From contig JAEYQK010000107.1 in assembly GCA_023410055.1 (NCBI GenBank), positions 1 through 33,464 of the forward strand: DNA of 33,464 nucleotides, given 5' to 3'. Below, in pieces: positions 8,422 to 16,098 of the stretch; the stretch's first letter is position 1, and each line of letters opens with the position of its first letter. The translations under genes and the position numbers were made by a program. The notes beneath the pieces were generated by a model. The model ran no database searches. It saw only the letters and a program-made list of their open reading frames with translations, and had not been told where the DNA came from. The DNA comes from Acidobacteriota bacterium (lineage in GTDB: Bacteria; Acidobacteriota; Terriglobia; Terriglobales; Acidobacteriaceae).

Positions 8422-8508
8422 GCGGGCCTCCTGTTCGGAACGCTAATACGTTCGTTGCAGGAGGCCCCTCTTCAGTTGCAAAGCAACAGGTACCCCACGT
8501 TCGAACAC

Positions 8509-8580
8509 GTAGCGCCGGACTCCAGTCCGGTTGTAGCGCCGCCGTCCCAGCGGCTGTCGCGAGGACGTCCCGTCCTTGCC
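8509..8580 (+). repeat. Dispersed hairpin repeat, family I, copy 1
   Basis: The left part contains the palindrome CCGGACTCCAGTCCGG preceded by GTAGCG. The right part is the family core: CGGCTGTC, then the stem GCGAGGACG, a three-base loop and CGTCCTTGC (one G-T wobble). It lies between the pilT stop and the small membrane-protein gene. Other copies are at 9846, 14152, 15966 and 32903. Confidence 0.85.
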
Positions 8581-8586
8581 CGGGTG

Positions 8587-8619
8587 CCCCGTTCAAGCCC
8601 GGTTTTGGCTTGAGCGGGG
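8587..8619. repeat. Dispersed hairpin repeat, family II, copy 1
   Basis: CCCCGTTCAAGCC (8587-8599) pairs with GGCTTGAGCGGGG (8607-8619) across a seven-base loop; one pair is a G-T wobble. A second copy at 14313-14343 has a G-C pair replaced by A-T, so pairing is kept while sequence changes. It ends 13 bases past the pilT stop codon, but no T tract follows on the minus strand, so it is not a typical terminator. Confidence 0.8.
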
Positions 8620-8632
8620 TGACGGCTGTCAC

Positions 8633-9754
8633 CTACCTCTGGAATCCCATCATCTGCATGTCTTCGCGTGCTTGATCGCCCGTCGACGCAATACCCTGCG
8701 CGCGCAACTTGAAGTCGTCCGGGTTCGTCGCGTTCTCCAACGCTGTCTCGAACGAAATCAGACCCTGCGTATACAACTCGTACAGCGACTGGTCGAACGT
8801 CTGCATACCGTACTGTGAAGTGCCCGCCGCGATCGCGTCGCGAATAAGCCGCGTCTTTTCAGGAGTCAGAACGCACTCCTTGATATAAGGCGTGGCCATC
8901 ATGATTTCGACCGCCGGCACGCGTCCCGCTGCATCGATGCGCCGAACAAGCCGCTGGCTGATGACGGCGCGCAACGTCGCCGCAATCTGGAGCCGAATCT
9001 GCTTCTGCTCAGGTGGCGGGAACACGGAGATGATACGGTTGATCGTTTCTACCGCATCCAACGTATGCAATGTCGAAAGAACAAGGTGACCGGTTTCAGC
9101 TGCATGTAGCGCGGTCGAGATCGTATCCAGATCGCGCATTTCGCCCACCAGGATGACGTCGGGGTCCTGACGTAAGCTTGCCCGAAGCGCCGAGGCGAAC
9201 GATGGCGTGTCAACTTCCACTTCGCGCTGGTTTACGAATCCCTTCTTGTCCCGGTGCAGGAATTCGATCGGGTCCTCGATCGTGATGACATGCTCCGACC
9301 GGCTTGAGTTGATGCGATCGATCATCGCCGCAAGAGTCGTTGATTTACCGGAACCCGTGACGCCCGTCACCAGCACCAGGCCACGCTGCTCCTCGCAGAT
9401 GCGTTCAACGATGCGCGGCAGATAAAGCTCATCCAGCGCCCTTATCTTCGTTGGAATTACGCGGAGAACAACGCCCATGTTTCCGCGCTGCTGGAACACG
9501 TTCACACGGAATCGCCCAAGTCCGGCAACGCCGTATGAAAGGTCTAGTTCCGAAGTCTCTTTGAACTTCTGTTTCTGCCGGTTCGACATCATGCTGAAGG
9601 CCATCGTCAGCATGTCCTCGGCGCCGATACGCGGCTGGTCGGTAAGCGAGACCAAGTCGCCATCTACGCGCAGGCAAGGGTGGTTCCCGACTTTCAGGTG
9701 CAAGTCGCTAGCCTTGCGCTCCATCGCTATTCGAAGCAAATCATCAATATGCAT
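8633..9754 (-). CDS. pilT: Type IV pilus retraction ATPase PilT
   Basis: PilT is the cytoplasmic hexameric ATPase that depolymerises type IV pili, powering twitching motility. The 373-residue protein has an N-terminal PAS-like domain (MHIDDLLRIAMERKASDLHLKVG), a Walker A (GVTGSGKST, about 131-139), an Asp box (ITIEDPIEF), a Walker B region (DPDVILVGEMRD) and a His box (HLVLSTLHTLDAVETINRI). Length and motifs are complete. The frame extends back to a TTG at 9787, but the ATG at 9754 begins exactly where PilT proteins normally start, so it is preferred. No other pilus gene adjoins it, which is common for pilT. It is followed by two dispersed repeats and preceded by another. A PilU or PilT paralogue cannot be excluded. 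Confidence 0.93.
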   Translation of the reverse strand: MHIDDLLRIAMERKASDLHLKVGNHPCLRVDGDLVSLTDQPRIGAEDMLTMAFSMMSNRQKQKFKETSELDLSYGVAGLGRFRVNVFQQRGNMGVVLRVIPTKIRALDELYLPRIVERICEEQRGLVLVTGVTGSGKSTTLAAMIDRINSSRSEHVITIEDPIEFLHRDKKGFVNQREVEVDTPSFASALRASLRQDPDVILVGEMRDLDTISTALHAAETGHLVLSTLHTLDAVETINRIISVFPPPEQKQIRLQIAATLRAVISQRLVRRIDAAGRVPAVEIMMATPYIKECVLTPEKTRLIRDAIAAGTSQYGMQTFDQSLYELYTQGLISFETALENATNPDDFKLRAQGIASTGDQAREDMQMMGFQR

Positions 9755-9845
9755 GCTAATCCACGTTTCCGCAAAGAGTGGGCTCAACTTAGCACGGAAG
9801 TTCGAGACTTACCAGATTACCTTTGTTGGTTCCTGATTTCTGGCG

Positions 9846-9895
9846 TTGGAGCGCTGGCCTCTGGCCGGCTGTCGCGAGGACGTTTCGTCCTTGCC
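9846..9895 (+). repeat. Dispersed hairpin repeat, family I, copy 2
   Basis: The left palindrome here is GGCCTCTGGCC following TTGGAGCGCT. The core is CGGCTGTC followed by GCGAGGACG, loop TTT, CGTCCTTGC with one G-T wobble. It closely matches the 14152 copy across its whole length. It lies between ilvE and pilT, just left of the ilvE terminator. Confidence 0.85.
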
Positions 9896-9903
9896 ATCGA
9901 ACG

Positions 9904-9932
9904 AAAAAGGCGCAACCGATAGGCTGCGCCTT
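9904..9932 (-). terminator. Rho-independent terminator of the aminotransferase gene
   Basis: On the minus strand AAGGCGCA (9932-9925), a ten-base loop and TGCGCCTT (9914-9907) form an 8-bp stem that runs into a T tract ending at 9904. It lies 43 bases after the ilvE stop codon. Confidence 0.85.
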
Positions 9933-9974
9933 CCTAAATCTATTCGTTCATCCGTTCAGCTGCTAATCCGGTGG

Positions 9975-10919
9975 TTATACCGATACTGTCCGCTTCTTCT
10001 CCATCGGAACCGGCGTGAACCAGTTGAATTTGTCCGCGGCCCGGCCCTCTGCGATATCGAAGAACGCCTTCTGCAGCTTCTGCGTTATCGGCCCAATCGA
10101 CCCATCGCCAACCAGAATCTTGTCAACGGACCTGATGGGCGTTACCTCGGCGGCGGTTCCCGTAAAGAACGCTTCGTCGGCAATGTAGAGCATTTCGCGC
10201 GGAATCATCTGCTCGACGACTTCGATTCCGTTCGCCTTCGCAAGCTGAATGATGGCGTCGCGCGTTATGCCCGGCAGCACCGAGTTTCCCAGCGGTGCTG
10301 TGATGAGCTTTCCACCGCGCACCAGGAATAAATTCTCGCCCGAGCCCTCGCTGACGTAGCCGTTTACGTCGAGCGCAATACCTTCGACGTAGCCATTCGC
10401 AATAGCTTCCATCTTGATCAGCTGCGAGTTCATGTAGTTTGCGCCGGCCTTGGCCATCGCAGGCAGCGTATTCGGTGCCAGCCGCGTCCACGACGACACG
10501 CAGACATCCACGCCCTTGCCGTCCGCGCTCAGATACTTGCCCCACGACCAGTTAGCAATATAGACCTCGATAGGATTCCCGCTCGGGTTCACGCCGGCCT
10601 CGCCATACCCTCGCAGTACGATCGGGCGGATATAGCACGGCGCTACCCCATTCGCCTGAATGAGTTCCACCATGGCGTTGACCAGTTGGTCACGCGTGTA
10701 CGCAACATCCATCCGGTAGATTTTCGCCGAGTCCAGCAGACGCTGCATGTGCTCGTTCGCGCGAAAGACCGCGGGGCCCTCTGGCAGCTTGTAGCACCGG
10801 ATGCCTTCAAATACGGACGTCCCATAGTGGACCACGTGCGACATCACGTGGAGCTGGGCGTCGTCCCAGGCTATGAATTTACCGTTGTGCCAGATCTTTT
10901 CTGTTTTTGGAATGGGCAT
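9975..10919 (-). CDS. ilvE: Branched-chain amino acid aminotransferase
   Basis: This cytoplasmic PLP enzyme transfers the amino group between glutamate and the 2-oxo acids of leucine, isoleucine and valine. The 314-residue protein has the normal length for the class IV fold. It shows the N-terminal GTSVFEGIRCY motif, the PLP lysine in MAKAGANYMNS (Lys157) and the family signature NGYVSEGSGENLFLV, followed by LPGITRD. AGGAG lies five bases before the ATG, fixing the start. A putative sigma-70 promoter overlapping a 10-bp inverted repeat lies just upstream (10961-11005), so the gene may have its own regulated promoter. A terminator follows at 9904-9932. No other branched-chain pathway gene is nearby. 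Confidence 0.95.
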   Translation of the reverse strand: MPIPKTEKIWHNGKFIAWDDAQLHVMSHVVHYGTSVFEGIRCYKLPEGPAVFRANEHMQRLLDSAKIYRMDVAYTRDQLVNAMVELIQANGVAPCYIRPIVLRGYGEAGVNPSGNPIEVYIANWSWGKYLSADGKGVDVCVSSWTRLAPNTLPAMAKAGANYMNSQLIKMEAIANGYVEGIALDVNGYVSEGSGENLFLVRGGKLITAPLGNSVLPGITRDAIIQLAKANGIEVVEQMIPREMLYIADEAFFTGTAAEVTPIRSVDKILVGDGSIGPITQKLQKAFFDIAEGRAADKFNWFTPVPMEKKRTVSV

Positions 10920-10960
10920 TCAAGGCTCCTGTAGGAAGCAGGCTTTCTATCAATCTTGCT

Positions 10961-11005
10961 CCCCAAATGCAGAGTACCCTATAAGCTACTCTGCATGGGG
11001 ATCAA
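10961..11005 (-). promoter_or_regulatory. Putative ilvE promoter overlapped by a 10-bp inverted repeat
   Basis: ATGCAGAGTA (10967-10976) and TACTCTGCAT (10987-10996) form a perfect inverted repeat with a ten-base spacer, flanked by CCCC (10961-10964) and GGGG (10997-11000). On the minus strand TTGATC (11005-11000) and TATAGG (10983-10978), 16 bases apart, resemble -35 and -10 boxes, so the repeat covers the -10 box. The distance to the ilvE ATG is about 60 bases. An operator is likely; a transcript-end hairpin of the upstream gene is less likely because no T tract follows. Confidence 0.5.
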
Positions 11006-11030
11006 AGAATCAATTATAACCTTTCGGAAC

Positions 11031-12572
11031 CTAGGTTCCGGAAGATACACCTGGAGTGGCCTTCGGTTCGTCGCCGTTTGCCATCTTCGGAACCGTCTTG
11101 ACCTCGTCTCCACGGAAGTACTTGCCGCTTGCCGTCCTCATTTCCGGCATTGCCGTGAACGGCTTGCTGTAATCGTTGCGGGCGTTCCAGAACAGGAATC
11201 CTATCCCTCCCTTGTCCTTCGCGACTACAACTTGCGTCTTGATGTACTCGGGCGAGTACGTCTTCGTTTTCCATCCGAAGGCTTGTAGCCAGGGACGCAA
11301 GACCACCCCGCTGCCCTTTGTGATCGACGCGAACTTTTCCATCGATCCGCCAATGAAATGCTCCGGCGCGTCGCCCGGTTCCTTGTATCCGTCCATTCCG
11401 TAGAAGTGCGACGGGTAGATCATCGGCGACAGAATGTCGCAATGCTGCGCCATCTTCACGATGTCCTGGCCCGTGTGCGCCAGATCGACATTCCTCTGCC
11501 ACGCCATCACGCCAAAGACATCCAGCGAGAACAGCACGCCCATCGGCTTGAGTTCGGCGTGTGCCGTCTTCAAAAAATCGGCAATCACGTCGGCACGCGT
11601 CCACTGAGGATGCTTGCTTTCGAAAGTAAACAGGGCGTCTTTCTGATCGCCCTCAGCAGGGAACCGCACATAGTCGAACTGGATCTCGTCCACCCCGGAC
11701 TTCGCCGCGTATTTCGCCAGCCCGATGTTGTATTCCTGAATCTGCGGATTCGACGGATCGACCCAGACCAGTTTCCCGTTCTCTCGCCATGCCTGACCCG
11801 TCTTGCGCGATTTCACTCCCAGTTCAGGATGATTCTGCACAAGATATTCATCGCGGAAGATCGCCACTCGCGCGATCGCATGCATGTCCAGCGAATGGAT
11901 GTAGTGCACCAGTTTGGGCAAATTGCGGATCGGCTGGTACTTGGAGTTCGAGAGCGGATGCTGGAAGGGAACGTTGACCAGACCATCGCTGTCCTTCACA
12001 TCAAATACGACCGAGTTGCCGCCCACTTTGCGCCACTCGCGCATCATCTCCAGGCCCTTGGCGCTGCCCGCCATCGTTCCTGTCATGTAGATGGCGCGGA
12101 CCTCAAAATCTTTCGCCACAGGCCTGCTGTGTTCGACAAAGTCTGCGGGCAGCATGCCGGGGACAATGATCTGCTGGTCAGGTTTGAACCATATCCCTTT
12201 GAGCGTCGGATTGGCAGCACGGATCGCGGCCTCCAGTTCCTTCCCCGTCAGGTACTGCGTCTTCGGCAGATACGTGTGTACCAGTCCGGGCAGGCTCTCG
12301 CCCTTCTTGGTGACATGGACCTCCGAGCCGGCTGGCAGGTTCAGTGTTGCTGGTGGCGTCGCACTCGCGGCGGCCGGTTGCGACGCCGGCACCGAGGCCG
12401 ATGCTGCGGTCGGTTGCGGCGACGCAACAGTTTGCACTTGCGCAGGATGTGGCGATGCACCCGATCGCGCCACAACAACTGTGGGCTTCGATCGAACCAA
12501 GAAAAGAACGATTGCAGTTGCGATTAGCAGAAGGAACAACGTGGTCAGCAGCGAACTTCTTTTACGAAACAT
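11031..12572 (-). CDS. Membrane-anchored LysM + DUF4015 (putative glycoside hydrolase) protein
   Basis: The 513-residue protein starts with a basic stretch and a single membrane helix or signal anchor (about 9-26), followed by a Pro/Ala/Ser-rich linker (about 35-78). A LysM-like segment follows (about 81-143: VTKKGESLPGLVHTYL...ANPTLKGIWFKPDQQIIVPG), which would bind glycan. The rest matches the DUF4015 TIM-barrel family of putative glycoside hydrolases: RAIYMTGTMAG, VVFDVKDSDG, ARVAIFRDEYL, FDYVRFPAEGD, LDVFGVMAW, DILSPMIYPSHFYG and GFLFWNARNDYS. It probably acts on a polysaccharide outside the membrane; the substrate is unknown. A weak GAAG precedes the ATG. A possible promoter (CTTACA at 12637-12632, TAGTAT at 12614-12609, 17 bases apart) lies upstream. 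Confidence 0.85.
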   Translation of the reverse strand: MFRKRSSLLTTLFLLLIATAIVLFLVRSKPTVVVARSGASPHPAQVQTVASPQPTAASASVPASQPAAASATPPATLNLPAGSEVHVTKKGESLPGLVHTYLPKTQYLTGKELEAAIRAANPTLKGIWFKPDQQIIVPGMLPADFVEHSRPVAKDFEVRAIYMTGTMAGSAKGLEMMREWRKVGGNSVVFDVKDSDGLVNVPFQHPLSNSKYQPIRNLPKLVHYIHSLDMHAIARVAIFRDEYLVQNHPELGVKSRKTGQAWRENGKLVWVDPSNPQIQEYNIGLAKYAAKSGVDEIQFDYVRFPAEGDQKDALFTFESKHPQWTRADVIADFLKTAHAELKPMGVLFSLDVFGVMAWQRNVDLAHTGQDIVKMAQHCDILSPMIYPSHFYGMDGYKEPGDAPEHFIGGSMEKFASITKGSGVVLRPWLQAFGWKTKTYSPEYIKTQVVVAKDKGGIGFLFWNARNDYSKPFTAMPEMRTASGKYFRGDEVKTVPKMANGDEPKATPGVSSGT

Positions 12573-12959
12573 CTTTTTTTCTTCGCGATCCAGAGCTGGG
12601 GGAAACTGATACTAGCACGTTCTACTCTGAATGTAAGATGCATTCACAAACTTTTCTGTGACTTTCGACATGGCACTCCGAGCGCACATTGGTGCATAGA
12701 GCTTTTGCCCTAAAGTAGCTCTCGTCACGACCTGATTTGGGAGTACCAACCACACCGGCGGGCGCGTCATGCCGCTTGAGAGCCGCGTAAATTCTCTCTC
12801 TGACTTTCCGCATCTAAATTAGTCGTCCGGAGGGAAAGGGTCGATTTGAGTAGCTGGTTTTCCAAGTTTTGCAACTTAACGGTTTAGTGCTCCATCTGAG
12901 AAGACAGCTTCGCTAGAGAACGAAGGCGGCTCGAATCGGCTACAGAATGGCCCAAAAAT
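12573..12959. other. Divergent intergenic region, no certain gene
   Basis: These 387 bases separate the DUF4015 gene (minus) from the AAA+ gene (plus). A small inverted repeat, TGAATG (12628-12633) with CATTCA (12641-12646), overlaps the -35-like CTTACA of a possible minus-strand promoter. A second, AGAGCT/AGCTCT at 12698-12703 and 12717-12722, has no assigned role. A 63-codon minus-strand frame (12622-12813) has no ribosome binding site or recognisable family and is not called. Confidence 0.4.
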
Positions 12960-14120
12960 ATGAAGACTGGTCTTAATACCGCGCTTGACCCCACGCGCCG
13001 CAGTTCCGACGCACAGGACTTTGACGGTTCGCTACGCCGAAAGATCGTTGGGCAGGATGCTGCCGTAGAAAAAGTTGTCGAGATCTACCAGATGTTTCTG
13101 GCGGGGTTGAATCCTCCGGGACGCCCCATCGGCAATCTCCTTTTTCTGGGTCCAACCGGATCGGGAAAGACCCGCGTCGTAGAGGCGATGGCAGAGGCCC
13201 TCTTCGGCGATCCCCGTGCCGTGATCAAAATTGATTGCGCCGAGTTTCAGCACTCGCACGAGATTGCGAAGCTGATCGGTTCGCCGCCAGGATATCTAGG
13301 TCACCGCGAGACGCACCCTCTCCTTACACAGGAAGCCCTCAACCAGTGGCATACGGAGAAGCTGAAACTCTCACTGCTTCTTTTCGACGAAATCGAGAAG
13401 GCGTCAGACGCCCTGTGGCAGCTGCTGCTCGGCATACTGGACAAAGCCACGCTCACCCTCGGTGACAACCGCCGTGTGGATCTCTCTCAGTGCATCATCG
13501 TGATGACGTCAAATCTGGGTGCCACTGAAATGGACGGCATGATCACCGGCGGCATGGGTTTCGGCCAGAAACCCCAGGCGATCGACACCAAGTTCGACGA
13601 GAAGATCACGCGTGCCGCTCAGGATGCTGCCCGTCGCAAGTTCTCGCCTGAGTTCATGAACCGCATCGATAAGGTGGTCGTGTTTAAGACTCTGCGCCCC
13701 GAGCACCTCGAGCAGATACTTGAGATTGAACTTGGTTTGGTCCAACAGCGCATACTCCAGGCGACCGGGAATAACCAATTCGTGTTCAGCTGCACTCCCG
13801 TCGTTAAGAAGTACTTGCTTCAGGAAGGGACCGACCCGAAATACGGTGCCCGTCACCTCAAACGTGCAATCGAAAGGCACGTCGTGTTTCCGTTGGCTAA
13901 TCTGGTCGCCACCGGCCAGGTTAAGCTTGGAGACTTCGTCCGCATTGACCTCACTGACCAGGGCATGATCTTCGTAAAAGAGGCCGAGGGCGCTCTGGTC
14001 CCCGTTCTGCTCGAAAAGTACGGTCCGGAGTTTGCCGCCCAACCGGTGGCCAAAGCCAACGCTCGCGGCGCAAATAGCCGTCGTGACCTGAGCATCAGCT
14101 CCACGCTGGATCACAAGTAG
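12960..14120 (+). CDS. Stand-alone ClpA/ClpB D2-type AAA+ ATPase
   Basis: This 386-residue protein is a single AAA+ module related to the second ATPase domain of Clp unfoldases. It has a GQDAAVEKV start, Walker A GPTGSGKT (64-71), the pore-loop region GSPPGYLGHRE, Walker B LLLFDEIEKA (Asp143, Glu144), sensor 1 MTSNLG, the arginine-finger region FMNRIDKVVVF and sensor 2 YGARHLKRAIE. A small C-terminal domain completes the ATPase. There is no Clp N-domain, first ATPase domain, zinc finger or IGF/IGL loop for ClpP, so it is not ClpA, ClpB or ClpX. It could be a substrate-remodelling ATPase with an unknown partner. No good Shine-Dalgarno is visible; the ATG at 12960 is the first usable in this frame. 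A family I repeat follows the stop. Confidence 0.85.
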   Translation: MKTGLNTALDPTRRSSDAQDFDGSLRRKIVGQDAAVEKVVEIYQMFLAGLNPPGRPIGNLLFLGPTGSGKTRVVEAMAEALFGDPRAVIKIDCAEFQHSHEIAKLIGSPPGYLGHRETHPLLTQEALNQWHTEKLKLSLLLFDEIEKASDALWQLLLGILDKATLTLGDNRRVDLSQCIIVMTSNLGATEMDGMITGGMGFGQKPQAIDTKFDEKITRAAQDAARRKFSPEFMNRIDKVVVFKTLRPEHLEQILEIELGLVQQRILQATGNNQFVFSCTPVVKKYLLQEGTDPKYGARHLKRAIERHVVFPLANLVATGQVKLGDFVRIDLTDQGMIFVKEAEGALVPVLLEKYGPEFAAQPVAKANARGANSRRDLSISSTLDHK

Positions 14121-14151
14121 CCGTTAGGGACGGAGCTGTGCCCCGTCCTGT

Positions 14152-14200
14152 TTGGAGCGCTGGCCTCCGGCCGGCTGTCGCGAGGACGTCTCGTCCTCGC
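14152..14200 (+). repeat. Dispersed hairpin repeat, family I, copy 3
   Basis: The left palindrome is GGCCTCCGGCC after TTGGAGCGCT. The core is CGGCTGTC followed by GCGAGGACG, loop TCT, CGTCCTCGC, a perfect 9-bp stem. It starts 31 bases after the AAA+ stop codon. Confidence 0.88.
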
Positions 14201-14312
14201 TAGGGGGTGCATGTCCCCTAAGCACTCAGAGTTCTTTCGACATGTAGGCCTCGTCCTCACACGCTCGTCCTCTCTGCCACTTACCTTCCTCCCTTCGCAT
14301 CTAACTTGGTGG

Positions 14313-14343
14313 CCCATTCAAGCCCGGTTTCGGCTTGAGTGGG
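14313..14343. repeat. Dispersed hairpin repeat, family II, copy 2
   Basis: CCCATTCAAGCC pairs with GGCTTGAGTGGG across CGGTTTC. Compared with 8587-8619 the inner arms are identical, while the outer G-C pair has become A-T on both arms. Confidence 0.8.
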
Positions 14344-14426
14344 TGGTATTCTTTATCTCTGGCCAAATCTCAGATCGCTCGTTTTCCGATCTTTCCAGGG
14401 TTCGAGTGATCAGGTGCGGAGTACGT

Positions 14427-15935
14427 ATGAATCGCTCTCTTCTGAATCGATCACTGGCCTTGTGCTTGGCGGTATTCCTCTTCGCGTTCCAGACTCTTGC
14501 GGCGACATCTGGTCCGGTACTCCCCGATCCGGGAAACACCGGCGTCAGCAAGGCTGACCAGGAAAAGCTCGGCCGTCAGGCAATGGCCGAGGTTTACAAA
14601 CAAATGCCAGTGCTGCCCGACTCCAGCCCGGAGACTCAGTACGTCCGGCAGCTCGGTCAGAAACTGGCTGCTGTCATTCCCGCCCAGAATTCCTGGCCTT
14701 GGGAGTTCCACGTAATCCAGCAGAAAGAGATCAACGCCTTCGCGCTTCCCGGTGGTCCGATGTTCGTGAACATCGGAACCATAACTGCCGCTCAGAATGA
14801 AGCGCAGCTGGCCGGAGTCATGGCCCACGAGATGTCGCACGTCTACATGCAGCATTCGATCAAGCAGATGAAGAAGAACACCGGCCCCAGCTTGCTTGCT
14901 GCACTCGGGCAGATCGCAGGGCAGATGATCGGCGGCGTAGGCGGGGCTGTTGCGGCACTCGGCGGTCAGCTCGGCGGCGGAATGTGGAGCATGAAGTACT
15001 CTCGCACGGACGAGTCTCAGGCTGATTCCGTGGGCGCGATGATCATGTACAAGGCCGGCTACAATCCTCAAGCCATGGCCGACTTCTTCCAGATACTTTC
15101 TCAGCAGGGAGGCAGTCCGCCGCAGTTGCTCAGTGACCACCCTAATCCGGGCAACCGTGAGGCCGCAATTCAGAAAGAGATTGCCAACTGGCCCGCGAAG
15201 AGCTACGTCACCACCAGCGCCGCTTTCACCAAGGCCAAACAGGACGCCAAGAACGTCAAGGCGTACACCGCCCAGGAAATCGATTCCGGTGCCAAATCTG
15301 GCCAGTGGGCTCGGCAGAACGTCTCCACCGGCGCGACACCGAAGAACTTGCCGGTTTCTCAAGACACGCCGGAACAGGCTCAGCAGGGTGCTCAGCAACA
15401 GGGTGGCGGTGCGATCTCAAACGTCAGCCTCACCCAGGTTAAGCCCAGTGATCGCTTCCGTCAGTTCGAACAGGGTGGTCTCAGCATGTACTACCCCGAC
15501 AACTGGCAGGTCTTCAGTGACAGCAACGGCGGCGGACTGACCATCGCTCCTTCAGCCGGATACTCGAACGGCAACGTGGCTTACGGCGTAGTGATCAACA
15601 AGGGGCAGGATAAAAATGCCCGCTCGCTGGACGACGCCATCAACGATCTTGTGCAGGCTTTCCAGCAAGGCAATGCCGACATGAAGGCAATCGGTTCTTC
15701 GCAGCCGATCACAGTCAACGGCGTTAAGGGACGTTCCATCGATCTTCAGGGAGCGTCGCCAATCGCGCGCAACGGACAGACCCTGCGTGAACGCGATTGG
15801 CTGGTCATGTTGCCAGATCCGTCACAAGACAATGGCTTCGTCTACTTCATCTTCGTCGCGCCAGAGAACGATTTCGCCTCTCTGCGCCCGACATATCAAA
15901 AGATGTTGCGAAGCGCCCAACTAACTGACCAGTAG
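14427..15935 (+). CDS. Exported M48 family zinc metalloprotease with C-terminal beta domain
   Basis: The preferred ATG at 14427 has GGAG five bases upstream and begins a clear signal peptide (MNRSLLNRSLALCLAVFLFAFQTLAA), giving 502 residues. The M48 domain has the zinc motif HEMSH (134-138) and the third ligand in DESQAD (Glu196), with FALPGGPMFVNIGTI preceding it as in periplasmic BepA/LoiP-like proteases. A Gly-rich insert (about 160-187) lies between the two zinc motifs. A Gln/Ala-rich linker follows, then a C-terminal domain (about 345-500: GGLSMYYPDNWQVF...) of the PsbP/DUF1795-like kind. It is likely a periplasmic quality-control protease. It is convergent with a second M48 gene, with a family I repeat between the two stops. 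Confidence 0.9.
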   Translation: MNRSLLNRSLALCLAVFLFAFQTLAATSGPVLPDPGNTGVSKADQEKLGRQAMAEVYKQMPVLPDSSPETQYVRQLGQKLAAVIPAQNSWPWEFHVIQQKEINAFALPGGPMFVNIGTITAAQNEAQLAGVMAHEMSHVYMQHSIKQMKKNTGPSLLAALGQIAGQMIGGVGGAVAALGGQLGGGMWSMKYSRTDESQADSVGAMIMYKAGYNPQAMADFFQILSQQGGSPPQLLSDHPNPGNREAAIQKEIANWPAKSYVTTSAAFTKAKQDAKNVKAYTAQEIDSGAKSGQWARQNVSTGATPKNLPVSQDTPEQAQQGAQQQGGGAISNVSLTQVKPSDRFRQFEQGGLSMYYPDNWQVFSDSNGGGLTIAPSAGYSNGNVAYGVVINKGQDKNARSLDDAINDLVQAFQQGNADMKAIGSSQPITVNGVKGRSIDLQGASPIARNGQTLRERDWLVMLPDPSQDNGFVYFIFVAPENDFASLRPTYQKMLRSAQLTDQ

Positions 15936-15965
15936 GTTTAGCTGGCAAGCCGAACCGCCGCGCCC

Positions 15966-16098
15966 GTAGCGCCGGACTCCAGTCCGGCGTTCTTGCTCAG
16001 GAGTGCAGCGCCGCCGTCCCGCCCTCGCCAAGTTTTCTTATGTTTTCGTGCCGCCGCCGCCGTCCCGGCGGCTGTCGCGAGGGCGTCTCGCCCTCGCC
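15966..16098 (+). repeat. Dispersed hairpin repeat, family I, copy 4 (longest, composite)
   Basis: The left unit GTAGCGCCGGACTCCAGTCC matches the 8509 copy. After about 70 bases of GC-rich sequence with partial repeats, the core follows: GCCGCCGTCCCGGCGGCTGTC, then GCGAGGGCG, loop TCT, CGCCCTCGC. The stem differs from copy 3 by a paired A-T to G-C change. Its last base abuts the stop codon (16099-16101) of the M48/beta-propeller gene. Confidence 0.85.

Larger units (their letters stand above)
14121..14426. other. Repeat-rich intergenic region
   Basis: These 306 bases between the AAA+ and M48 genes hold a family I hairpin (14152-14200), then TAGGGG/CCCCTA (about 14201-14220) and a family II hairpin (14313-14343). 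An open frame extends upstream of the M48 gene through this region, but it is repeat sequence and not protein-like. GGAG at 14418-14421 is the M48 ribosome binding site. Confidence 0.7.

Noticed and set aside
11358..12527. 389-codon plus-strand open frame
   Set aside because: It is antisense to the DUF4015 gene, with low-complexity Arg-rich ends.
12622..12813. 63-codon minus-strand frame
   Set aside because: No ribosome binding site, a stop codon directly before the ATG and no recognisable family.
14211..14426. Longer start for the first M48 protease
   Set aside because: The extension encodes repeat DNA and precedes the real signal peptide; GGAG supports the ATG at 14427.
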